Notes under the pieces: model-generated
The model's input: only the letters and a program-made list of their open reading frames with translations
The model's database searches: none
Told to the model about the DNA's origin: nothing
Part shown: piece after piece, positions 23,835-33,000 of the stretch
How positions within the stretch are numbered: the first letter of the stretch is position 1
Layout: every line of letters begins with the position of its first letter
NCBI RefSeq assembly: GCF_018130215.1
Contig: NZ_JAFCKQ010000062.1
Span: forward strand, 1-41,035
Origin: Bradyrhizobium jicamae
Lineage (GTDB): Bacteria > Pseudomonadota > Alphaproteobacteria > Rhizobiales > Xanthobacteraceae
Length of the DNA stretch: 41,035 nt
Direction: 5' to 3'
Made by a program: the position numbers and the translations under genes

Positions 23835-24968
23835 ATGAGGCTTAGGCTTGAGGTCTTGAACGTGTTGGCCCATAGCCCTGACGGCCGGGCAACGCTTGAC
23901 CAGATCGCGCGTGATGCCGGTGCATTTGCGCCGAGCCCGATCCAGACCGAACACCTGAAGCTCCTCCCTGAAATTGCTGACATCGATATTTTCGCGTCTG
24001 GTCTGGTCTTCCGGAACAATGGCTGGCTGCACATCACGGATGCCGGACGCTCCCTGCTGCAATCACTGGGGGGCGGCAGTTTCCCGACGGATTCCCCAAC
24101 ATTTCCGGGCGCGGCTTTCCCTGAACGGGACAGCCTTGACACCGAGGCAATGACCGATCCGGGAGTATCTGACCGGATCGGGAGCTCTGTGATCGGCGAG
24201 CGGCATTCGAGCGCAGAGGATCGTCCCGACGAGATCAGATCATCAGTTGCCGCAGATCAGAATTATTCCGTCTTCGTTGCTGCGCCAGATTTGCGATCGA
24301 TACGACAGGATTCGGGTCGAAGGCCGTTCCGGCAAACACGCTTCTTTGCCGTACTCAAGGCCTGGACAACGACGGTCGCCGACGCGTGGAAACGTCATAG
24401 GGAGCAGAACAACGCAGGTCTGATACGCAAGCGAACTGCTGGACGGATGGGCGGCGCCGTATCGGCATTCCTCAGCTTTTTCGCATTCGTGGCGTGCGCG
24501 GCCGCAGTGATCGCTCTTGGACAGACCAAAGCACTCAAGACGGACATCGCCAGGCTCAATCGAGAAGTTGGATCGCTCAGCGAGCGATTGGAAAAACTCG
24601 AGCGCGCGGAGAAGGCCAGACAGGAAACGGCGCAACGGGAGGCCGGCCAAAACAAGCCAGCGGCAGATCCGGCGGCCGACACGGGCAAGGCCGGAATCGA
24701 AGCACGCACCGACCAGGCCGCACTGAACCTGTCGCGCGAGGAAATCCAGATCATCCGTGAATACGTCAAGCCCGCGCCCGCAAGCGGCGCACCGACACCG
24801 GCGATCAATGTCGGCGATCCCATCAGCGGGGGGACGATCCCCCTGCCCTCGTCCCTCACCGAAAAAGTGCCCAAACTGCTCGGAGCCAGATTTGCGACCC
24901 GCAACGGGTCGATCATTATCGTCAGGAAAGACAGCCGTCAGGTCGACGCTGTGTTGCCGGCTTATTAG
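23835..24968 (+). CDS. Membrane-anchored protein with wHTH-like N-terminus, coiled coil and DUF1236-like C-terminus
   Basis: A 377-residue protein of unknown function. Residues 1-80 look like a small winged-helix module (repeated short helices, then WLHITDAGRSLLQSL). A low-complexity linker follows. One transmembrane helix lies at about 210-232 (AVSAFLSFFAFVACAAAVIA), then a coiled coil (LNREVGSLSERLEKLERAEKA) and an Ala/Gln-rich stretch. The last 80 residues (LSREEIQIIREYVKP, then SLTEKVPKLLGARF and a SIIIVRKDSRQVDAVLP end) resemble DUF1236, a small periplasmic domain common in Bradyrhizobium. GGGAG precedes the ATG. Topology would place the N-terminus in the cytoplasm. It is not preceded by a MarR box. 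Confidence 0.75.
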   Translation: MRLRLEVLNVLAHSPDGRATLDQIARDAGAFAPSPIQTEHLKLLPEIADIDIFASGLVFRNNGWLHITDAGRSLLQSLGGGSFPTDSPTFPGAAFPERDSLDTEAMTDPGVSDRIGSSVIGERHSSAEDRPDEIRSSVAADQNYSVFVAAPDLRSIRQDSGRRPFRQTRFFAVLKAWTTTVADAWKRHREQNNAGLIRKRTAGRMGGAVSAFLSFFAFVACAAAVIALGQTKALKTDIARLNREVGSLSERLEKLERAEKARQETAQREAGQNKPAADPAADTGKAGIEARTDQAALNLSREEIQIIREYVKPAPASGAPTPAINVGDPISGGTIPLPSSLTEKVPKLLGARFATRNGSIIIVRKDSRQVDAVLPAY

Positions 24969-25463
24969 CCGGCGAGCGCAATCCGGCGTGTTGGTCGGCG
25001 CCCGCTCGTCAGTCTCGCCTATCACCCATTCGCGCAAGACCCACTTTTAATATTAATTAAATTAGGGCGTCACAATTATTTTAGCGTTGCATAAGCTCCA
25101 TCGACGTATCGGTTCACCGCTTCGGAGGGCCCGAGCATCCAGGTCGCGCATCGACCACCCCGGTCGACTTGAATGCAGGCGTTGGCCTCCGCGTCGTTCC
25201 GACCGAAGCCGGCCCCCTCAAGTTTCTGTGTGGAAACATATATTCCGGCAATCGGGATCGGTGAACAGTTCCTGCCACCCTCATGGAGCTGATTTCTGTG
25301 GCTATTTAGCGTTGAACGGTTACCATAATTGCCAACCCAAGTAGACGCTGCTAAAGCGCGATGCTAATCGAAACCGCCCGCACCTTTGATATTCCTTGCG
25401 GGCAGCCGCGCTTTTCCAGAAACCGCCTCTTGGGCGAACCAATTAAGTTTGAAGACTGGTGTC
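24969..25463. other. Non-coding stretch before the ATP-grasp cassette
   Basis: No convincing gene. Positions 25046-25085 are strongly AT-rich (ATATTAATTAAATTAGG), unlike the flanks, and could be promoter or insertion-boundary sequence. An in-frame TTG at 25386 could extend the ATP-grasp protein by 26 residues but has no ribosome site. Confidence 0.5.
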
Positions 25464-26780
25464 GTGAAAATCTCGAATAAGCGCACGTCTGTGCTCTTGG
25501 GGTCTGCGTCGTTTGGTGGAACAATCGCTGCTGTCCGCCATCTTGCGAGAAACAACTTCGACGTCGACGTCCTGACAAGCCAACGCCTCGACGCAGCGGC
25601 ATGGTCGCGTCACACGGCCCGTGTCTATCCCGCGCCACCGGAAAGCGAAGGTCCATCGTTTATTGAGCGGCTCGTCGCCATTGGTGCGGACGATCCGGGC
25701 AAGATATTGTTACCGACGTCGGACGACACTGCGTGGATGTATGCGGAGAATTCCGAGCGTCTGTCTCGGCATTTCCGTATGTATCAACCGTCGATCGGAA
25801 CCTTTCAGCGCATTCTTGACAAGAAACTTCTTGCCGATGCGGCAATCAATGCCGGCCTCACTGTGTTGCCGAGTTGGGATCCGCAAAATATCGATGAAGT
25901 CGCGAAATTAGCGCCGAGCTTGCCCTATCCTATCCTTATAAAGCCGCGCACTCATGTTTACCGCCTCAAGCGCCACAAGGGGATAGTGGCCTACTCCAGC
26001 AGTGAGCTGTTGAGCAAATATGAGCTGTTTATTGATCGCGAGGGAAGCCGGGCGGTCGACAGCACATCTTTAGCCAATGCCCACTTGCCCATCCTGCAAC
26101 AGTTCGTCCGGGTGGGGAGCGAGGGTGTGCGTTCGGTGACAGGGTTCATCGACGCGACAGGAGAGCTGTTTGTTACCCGGATCGCAACCAAAGTGCTGCA
26201 GCGATCGCAGCCCATCGGGGTTGGGCTTTGCTTTGAATCACTGCCGCAGGCGCCGGAGCTTTCGGATGCAGTTCGCCGCCTTTGTCGCGAGCTGGAATAT
26301 TTTGGAATTTTCGAGGTTGAGTTTGTTCTGTTCGATGGGCGTTGGGCCGTTATCGACTTCAATCCGCGCCTCTTCAATCAGATCGGGATGGACATCCGCC
26401 GCGGCATGCCGCTTCCGCTCCTTGCATGTCTTGATGCTGTTGGTGACATCACATCCCTGCGTGAAGCGCTGCGGAAGGCGCAGGAGCAAGATGATCAGCG
26501 CGTCGTCTTTTGCGATAGCTTCGTCCTGCGCGCGTTTCTAATTGCTCGGACGATCTCGAGCCGAACGTCGCATAAGGACCGCAGCTATTGGCGCTCCTGG
26601 CTCAAGCAGCATGCGGCCGATGCAGTCGATTACGCCGTCGACGGCAGCGATCCAGTTCCCGCGGTAATCCATGCGCTCTCGCAAACCTATCTCGGCATCA
26701 AAGCTTTGCCGCGGCTGTTGCGTTTGACGTCGCCAGACGCCGCTTGGACGCCAGAGCAAGCCATTCAGGAATTGTCGTGA
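25464..26780 (+). CDS. ATP-grasp family ligase
   Basis: About 438 residues. An N-terminal Rossmann-like pre-ATP-grasp domain (SVLLGSASFGGTIAAVRHLAR) is followed by the ATP-grasp core: DKKLLADAAINAGL (119-132), the phosphate-contacting lysine in YPILIKPR (Lys160), an acidic segment EVEFV (Glu286) and metal-binding IDFNPR (Asp298/Asn300). Such enzymes form an amide or related bond from a carboxylate through an acyl phosphate. GTG 25464 is chosen so the protein starts just before the first beta strand; the start is uncertain. Its stop overlaps the start of the flavoprotein by four bases (GTGA). Base composition is lower in GC than the catabolic cluster. The substrate is unknown. Confidence 0.82.
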   Translation: MKISNKRTSVLLGSASFGGTIAAVRHLARNNFDVDVLTSQRLDAAAWSRHTARVYPAPPESEGPSFIERLVAIGADDPGKILLPTSDDTAWMYAENSERLSRHFRMYQPSIGTFQRILDKKLLADAAINAGLTVLPSWDPQNIDEVAKLAPSLPYPILIKPRTHVYRLKRHKGIVAYSSSELLSKYELFIDREGSRAVDSTSLANAHLPILQQFVRVGSEGVRSVTGFIDATGELFVTRIATKVLQRSQPIGVGLCFESLPQAPELSDAVRRLCRELEYFGIFEVEFVLFDGRWAVIDFNPRLFNQIGMDIRRGMPLPLLACLDAVGDITSLREALRKAQEQDDQRVVFCDSFVLRAFLIARTISSRTSHKDRSYWRSWLKQHAADAVDYAVDGSDPVPAVIHALSQTYLGIKALPRLLRLTSPDAAWTPEQAIQELS

Positions 26781-28027
26781 GCCATATCGCCGTCGCGATC
26801 ATCGGAGCCGGTCCGTATGGACTTTCGCTCGCCGCACATCTTTCGGCGCGCAGGGTAGAACACCGCATCTTCGGACATCCGATGCGATTCTGGTCTGATA
26901 TCGCCGAGGCCGGTGGCCAGCGCTATCTCAAATCCTTCTGTTTCGGAACCAACCTCTCTACACCGGTGCCGGGCTATTCCTTCGCTGACTATAATGGGCC
27001 CCGTGGTCTCGAGACTTTCGAGCCGTGCTCGATCGCGAATTTCACGGAGTACGGGCGCTGGTTCCAGCAACACAATGTGCCTTGGGTCGAGCCCGTGGAA
27101 GTTGAACACGTCGATCGGCAGGGAGAGAGCTTTGCTATCTCTCTTTCTAATGGCGAGCGAATTGTCGCAGATCGGGTAGTCATTGCGACGGGGTTGTCAG
27201 GCTTTGCGTATGTGCCGGCCGTGCTGTCATCATTGCCAGCGGATCTTGCGGTCCATACATCCGCGGTTACCAGCTTCACCGCGTTCAAGGGGCGCGACGT
27301 CGCGGTGATCGGGGCAGGTCAATCAGCTCTCGAAGCGGCTGCCTTATTGCGCGAGGCAGGCGCACGGCCACAGCTTCTCGTACGGGAAAGCTCGATACGT
27401 TGGCATGACCGCTCCTCACTCGAACCTGGTCTTTGGGAGCGACTGCGCTGGCCCATCTCGGGGCTGGGACGCGGACTAAAAGCCAAGGCGCTTACTGAAT
27501 TTCCGGGCGCTTTTCATCGAGTGCCCGCCAGATGGCGAACTCGGTTCGTTAAAAGCCACCTGCCAGCCGAGGGTGCATGGTGGCTGCGCGACAGAGTTGA
27601 AGGCCAGTTGCCGATCCATCTCGGAGTAACCGTCGTCGATGCGCGCGAGGTGTCCTCGCGCGGGGCACTGGAGCTCCGTCTTGCAAGTGATGCAGGGGAA
27701 CGTCAGTTGGTTGTCGACCACGTCATCGCCGGTAGCGGATATGATATCGACGTTGGACGTCTGACGTTCGTCTCTCAGCATCTGCGAAGTGCGATCGAAC
27801 GTCTCGGGCGGGCGCCAAAACTAAGTGCCAGCTTCGAGGCGTCGGTATCGGGACTGCACTTTATCGGTCCATTGTCAGCGATGAGCTTCGGCCCACTCTT
27901 TCGTTTCGTGACAGGTTCCGAATACAGCGCGCGAGTTGTTTCGACGCGTCTGTCGCCGCGATCTGGCTTTCTCGCTGCGCAGAAAAAGGCGCACCCACGC
28001 CAATCGCCCGCATCTCGCGCCCTGTGA
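26777..28027 (+). CDS. FAD/NADPH-dependent oxidoreductase (flavin N-hydroxylase/monooxygenase-like)
   Basis: A 416-residue two-dinucleotide flavoprotein. The FAD motif GAGPYGLSLAAHL is at 10-22, the flavin-fold ATGLSG at 137-142, and a second nucleotide motif GAGQSALEAA at 179-188 binds NAD(P)H. The layout, with RFW near 38-40, recalls SidA/IucD-type N-hydroxylases and flavin monooxygenases, but no family can be fixed by eye. The start is GTG 26777, overlapping the ATP-grasp stop, with AGGA 8 bases upstream; translation is therefore coupled. The pair probably makes and oxidises one small molecule. It has the same lower GC as its partner. Confidence 0.82.
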   Translation: MSHIAVAIIGAGPYGLSLAAHLSARRVEHRIFGHPMRFWSDIAEAGGQRYLKSFCFGTNLSTPVPGYSFADYNGPRGLETFEPCSIANFTEYGRWFQQHNVPWVEPVEVEHVDRQGESFAISLSNGERIVADRVVIATGLSGFAYVPAVLSSLPADLAVHTSAVTSFTAFKGRDVAVIGAGQSALEAAALLREAGARPQLLVRESSIRWHDRSSLEPGLWERLRWPISGLGRGLKAKALTEFPGAFHRVPARWRTRFVKSHLPAEGAWWLRDRVEGQLPIHLGVTVVDAREVSSRGALELRLASDAGERQLVVDHVIAGSGYDIDVGRLTFVSQHLRSAIERLGRAPKLSASFEASVSGLHFIGPLSAMSFGPLFRFVTGSEYSARVVSTRLSPRSGFLAAQKKAHPRQSPASRAL

Positions 28028-28969
28028 ACTTCTACCTGGCCGCCGCCGCGGCCTCCGTCTCAGGGGCTCGATAACCGTGCATACCACCTGACGGCCGAAA
28101 GTTCGCCTGAGCAAACGATTCACCTATGCGCGCCATCGGCAAACGCTCTCCGATCTTCGGATTACGCTCCGCCTCAGCGAGGTCAAGGAACTGTTCGATC
28201 CAACTAAAGTCGGTCGCATGATTGAGGAAAAAACAGCACCAGATTCACAATTGTAATTTCCGGGACTGAGGTACGGGCGGATCATCTCATTACTGGGCAG
28301 GGAAGTTTTCATTACGGACGTATCTTAGGGCCCAGAGAGCAACCCGATTAATGGCAACGGGCGGTTCGGCGATGCATAGGAAGAGACCGGCCCCAGCTAG
28401 CCCCTCTCGCTGGGGCCGTTCTTTGCGGGAACAAGGGGACCAGCGCGGCTAAGATCTCGCTCCGACACGAGTGGGAGAATCCGGCCTCATTGCTTCCCGG
28501 CGCCCAGGCCGCGTTATTTGGAACGCTCAAATCCAATCGAGCCTGCATGCCGTCAGGAACTGCCACTGCGATCTTCTACTTGCCCACCGCGAGGCTATTG
28601 AACTGTTCCTCGATCGTTCCGCAATGGCAACCAGACGGTGGTCCGCCCTAACGCCCTGCTGCCAAAGTCGAATTTCGAAACAGCCCAATTTGCTCCATCG
28701 GGACGCCGCCTTTTTGCCGCCCCTCGTTCGCCGTGCCCAACTCTGTTCATATATCTTACTAGGTAACATAGCCGTCATCTGTTCACAGTCTGTTTCCACC
28801 TCTGAACCGTTACTTGAAAGGCGAAAGCTGATCAGAAAGTGAACAGCCGAGCACGCGTCGCCTTGGGGAAAGTTGTAGGCGCGGTGCTCGGCTGTCAGGC
28901 CGCGCGGCGGTGCGGCCATTCCGCCTGCCTCGCTCAACCCGATGAGCGAGGCCGTCGGAGCTACTATTG
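28028..28969. other. Intergenic region without a recognisable gene
   Basis: Apart from the terminator hairpin at 28388-28418 nothing here is supported. Short frames exist on both strands but show no known motif, no ribosome site and no composition bias typical of coding sequence. Decayed sequence is likely, since a broken transporter gene follows in the next kilobase. Confidence 0.5.
28388..28418 (+). terminator. Rho-independent terminator-like hairpin
   Basis: CGGCCCCAGC (28388-28397) and GCTGGGGCCG (28409-28418) form a perfect 10-bp GC stem with an 11-base loop, followed by TTCTTTG. It is oriented for plus-strand transcripts but lies 360 bases after the flavoprotein stop, so it may end an extended transcript or belong to lost sequence. 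Confidence 0.6.
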
Positions 28970-29080
28970 CTAGATCCGCGCCGTCGAATGGAGCGCGTTT
29001 CTCCAAAGGCCAAATGCGACGAACCCGGCCAGCAACAAAGAGCCGCCTCCGACCGCGATCAAAAGAAGCGCGAACGTCAT
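28970..29080 (-). CDS. Possible 36-residue single-pass membrane protein
   Basis: From ATG 29080 to TAG 28970 the frame encodes MTFALLLIAVGGGSLLLAGF followed by VAFGLWRN and a short polar tail. This is one strongly hydrophobic helix of about 24 residues with a positively charged end, a plausible small membrane protein. A purine-rich GGTGGGA lies upstream, but its spacing is long. No homologue is recognised; chance cannot be excluded in this otherwise non-coding stretch. Confidence 0.35.
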   Translation of the reverse strand: MTFALLLIAVGGGSLLLAGFVAFGLWRNALHSTARI

Positions 29081-29306
29081 CTTGGAACATCCCACCGGAG
29101 AGATTCATGCGGTGCGGTATGCGCCGCAAGCTGGCAATCAAAAGCACTTCAGAAATTGATTTGCCCTGCCGGCCGCCGCCGGACAGCCCGAAAGGTGGCT
29201 GGCACTGCGCTCTGCCCACCCTTCGATTTCAGAGAGGTTATCAAGCCTACTTGGCTGAGCCTCGCATCGTACGGTTCGTCACACCGTTCAACTGTTAACA
29301 GGATAA

Positions 29307-29324
29307 TCGATAAAACTTTATCGA
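29307..29324. promoter_or_regulatory. 18-bp perfect palindrome followed by AAAGGAG
   Basis: TCGATAAAACTTTATCGA has 8-bp arms around AC. It is followed 7 bases later by AAAGGAG (29331-29337), yet no convincing gene starts after it: only a 36-codon GTG frame at 29355. It may be the operator and leader of a lost gene, perhaps the broken binding-protein gene downstream. Confidence 0.4.
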
Positions 29325-29555
29325 CAATCGAAAGGAGAAATTAAGGTTACCAACGTGCACGTCGTTCGGCCGCAGCGCCTCTTGCGACGACTGCGAAGCG
29401 CTGGCGGCTGCTACCGAACACTTCATCGGGTGGATGTCGGATCGATAATTCGCCGACGAGACCGATGACAACCGACCATCCGACAACTGAATATCTGCCC
29501 CGACGTGAACAGCAAAACCGTGGCATGACCATTGCGCGCCTGATTGTCCCCGCGA

Positions 29556-29768
29556 CATATGCGCGAGATCCCGGTCCACGATTTTTACACAAGAGACGGC
29601 AAGCTGCGGGAAGACGGCAGACTCCTGCACGACATTTACTTCGTGCACGTAGAAACGCCGGCTGAATCGAACGGCCCTTGGGACTACTACAAGATCATCG
29701 CGACGATCGCGGGCGATCAGGCGTTTCGACAGGCGGGCGAGGACGGATGTCCTCTCGTTGAGCGATGA
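29556..29768 (+). pseudogene. C-terminal fragment of a Liv-type ABC substrate-binding protein
   Basis: The frame encodes MREIPVHDFYTRDGKLREDG, then RLLHDIYFVHVETPAES and GPWDYYKIIATIAGDQAF, ending in GCPLV and a stop. This is the standard C-terminus of branched-chain amino acid-type binding proteins (a DMYL-type strand, W-D-YYK, T-I-x-G-D-x-A-F, CPLV). A stop codon in the same frame lies just upstream at 29538-29540, and the remaining roughly 330 residues are not found in any frame, so the gene is truncated. It is not a copy of either intact binding protein of the window, whose C-termini differ. Confidence 0.75.
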
Positions 29769-30015
29769 CAGTGAACCTACCGGGTGACAGGAACGGGTCC
29801 GAGAGTGACCTTTCGCGACCGTTCGCGCGGCATGGGAAACGTCTGCCATCGTTCACCGACGCTCGTGATGCAGCGCAGATATCGTTGCGACTCCGCCTGC
29901 GGTCGGCGGAGTTCGCGCAATCGAGCCGCGAAGCAACTGCCGCCGGTGGCGCCAACTCAGGAACCATCCCCGACAATTAACGTTGACCCCGGTTTTTAAG
30001 GCAGCTGGAAGATAC

Positions 30016-33000
30016 ATGGTCGAGACCCAAGAAACCTCCTCTGCAGAGGCCTCCTGGATCGCCGGCGGGGGCGAGATGGGGTCGCTCATCCGGGCATTCG
30101 ACTGGTCGAAGACAGCCATCGGCCCGATGAAGGACTGGTCTCCAACATTGCGAGTGATGATCCCCTTCCTGCTCGCGAACCGCTTTCCCCTGCTGCTGTG
30201 GTGGGGACCAGAATACGTCTCCATCTACAACGACGCTTATCGCCCTGTGCTCGGCACCAAGCACCCCTGGGCTCTCGGCAAGCCGGTGAGCGAGTGCTGG
30301 AGCGAGATTTGGCACATCCTGGAGCCACTTATCGACACGCCATTCAACGGAGGTCCCGCCACCTGGAACGAGGACATCGAACTCGAGATCAACCGGCACG
30401 GTTTTCTCGAGGAGACCCATTTCACCGTCGCCTACAGCGCCGTGCCAGACGAGGCCGCCCCGAATGGTACCGGCGGCGTGCTGGCGACGGTTGTGGAAAT
30501 CACCGAAAAGGTCGTCGCTGAGCGACGCACCATCATCCTCCGGGATCTTGCCGCGCGCGCCGGCGACGCGCGCTCGACGGCCGAGGCCTGCGCCATGGTG
30601 ACCGAGACGTTGGCTCTGCACCCGAGAGACGTCCCGTTCGCCTTGCTCTATCTCATCGGCTCTGACCGCAAGACCGCCTCGCTCGCCGGAGCCGCCGGCA
30701 TTGATCCTGGCACGTTCGCCAGTCCCAACGTGGTCGCGTTGTCCGGCAACGACCCGGGCGGCGGCTGGCATTTCTCCGACAAAGCTCCCTTCACCGTGTT
30801 CGAGGACCTGCAGTCCCGTTTCCCGTCAGAGCCGGAACGGAGCTTCTCAAGTTTGACCCGTAAGGCGGTGGTGCTTCCCATCGCCGCGCTGAATTCATTG
30901 GAGACGAGCGGCTTTCTGGTCGTTGGGACGAATCCGCGCCTTGAGCTCGACGAGCGTCATACCGACTTCCTGCAACTGGTGAAAGCGCAGGTGAGAAGCG
31001 CCATCGCCAATGCGCGATCGTACGAAGAGGAGCGCAAGCGCGCCGAAGCGCTGGCCGAGATCGACCGGGCGAAGACGACGTTCTTTTCCAACGTCAGCCA
31101 CGAATTTCGGACGCCGCTGACCCTCATGCTAGGTCATGTCGAGGATATGCTGTCGCGCGGCACGCTGCCTGCCGACGACCGTGAGCGTCTGGTCGTCGCT
31201 CATCGCAATTCCCTGCGGATGCTTAAGCTCGTCAACACTCTTCTTGAGTTCTCGCGGATCGAAGCCGGACGTGTGCGAGCCTCGTTCGAGCCGACCGATC
31301 TTGCCGCGGCCACGGCCGAACTCGCCAGCGTCTTTCGTTCGGCCACCGAAAAGGCAGGACTTAAACTCATTGTCGATACCCCTGCCCTGCCCGAGCCCGC
31401 CTACATTGATCGCCAGATGTGGGAGAAGATCGGCCTCAATCTCCTGTCGAACGCCTTCAAGTACACGCTGCAAGGCGAGATCGAGGTGAAGCTTCGCGCA
31501 GATGGCGACCATTTCGTCCTGATGGTACGCGATACAGGCATCGGTATTCCTGCCGGTGAGATGCCTCGTCTGTTCGAACGATTCCATCGGATCGAGGGCG
31601 CCGAGGGTCGTACCCGAGAGGGATCCGGCATCGGGCTTGCCCTCGTCCAGGAACTGGTCAGGCTGCACGGCGGCAACGTGTCGACTGAAAGCAAACTCGG
31701 CGGGGGAACGACGTTTCGGATTTCGATTCCGAGGGGAAGCGGACATTTGCCGACCGATCAAATCGGGCGCGCCGCGGGGCCCGCGACGACTCCCGTCGCG
31801 GCGGCGCCTTTCATCGCGGAAGCCTTGCGGTGGCTGCCCGACGGCAACTCCGACGTGCCCGAATTCGAACTTGAGTCCCCGGCGGCGTTGCGAAGCGAGG
31901 AACGCGCATGCGTGCTGGTCGTCGACGACAATGCCGATCTGCGCGATTATCTGCGCCGCCTGCTCGGTCCGCACTACCGCCTCGAAGTCGTCGCAGACGG
32001 CAACGCTGCGCTTGCAGCGGTCGCCTGCCAAAAGCCGGACCTGGTTCTCACCGATGTCATGTTGCCGGGGCTGGATGGCCTGCAGTTATTGAAGAAGCTG
32101 CGCAGCGACCCCCAGACCAGTACCACCCCCGTGATCATGCTGTCCGCGCGAGCCGGAGAGGAAAGCCGCATCGAGGGTCTGAGCACCGGGGCTGACGACT
32201 ACCTGATCAAGCCGTTCAGCGCACGCGAATTACTGGCTCGCATCGAAGCCCACCTCAACATGGCTCGGTACCGCGCTCAGGCGGCGAAGGCGCTGCAAGC
32301 GAGCGAGGAGCGTTTCCGTGCCTTCGTCACCGCCAGTTCGGACAGCATCTACCGGATGGGCCCAGACTGGAGGGAAATGCGGTTCCTGGAGGGCAAGGAT
32401 TTCATTGCTGATACAAACGGCCCGAGCGAAAGCTGGCTCTCCAGGTACATCCATGCCGAAGATCAGCCGACGGTAAGGGCGGTGATCCGGGACGCTATCG
32501 CGAGCAAAAAGGTCTTCGATCTCGAGCACCGGGTCATTCGCGTCGATGGCAGCCTCGGTTGGGCCCATTCGCGCGCAATACCGCTTCTTGGCGCGGATGG
32601 CGAGATCATCGAGTGGTTCGGGGCCGCGCGCGACGTGACCGAGCGGAAGCATGCTGAAGAGACCCAGAAATTGCTGATGAACGAGCTAAATCACCGTGTG
32701 AAGAACATGCTCACTACGGTCGATGCCATCGCGCAACAGACCTTGCGCAGATCGAAGGATCCCGCGTCGTTCGCCGACAGCTTCAGTGGGCGCCTGCAGT
32801 CGATGTCGCGCATGCACTCGCTTCTCACCAGCACGAACTGGGAGGGCGCGGATTTACGCGAGGTCATCCGCGATCAGATCCCGCCCGGCGCGCTCGACGA
32901 CAATCGGGCCACGGCCTTGGGACCATCGGTGCAGCTTGAGCCTCAGATGGCATTGCACACCGCCCTGATGCTGCACGAGCTCGGCACGAATTCGGTTAAA

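Noticed and set aside
28527..29219. 230-codon minus-strand frame
   Set aside because: No motif, no ribosome site, many Arg/Ser residues as in random high-GC frames; it also overlaps the small hydrophobic ORF in another frame.
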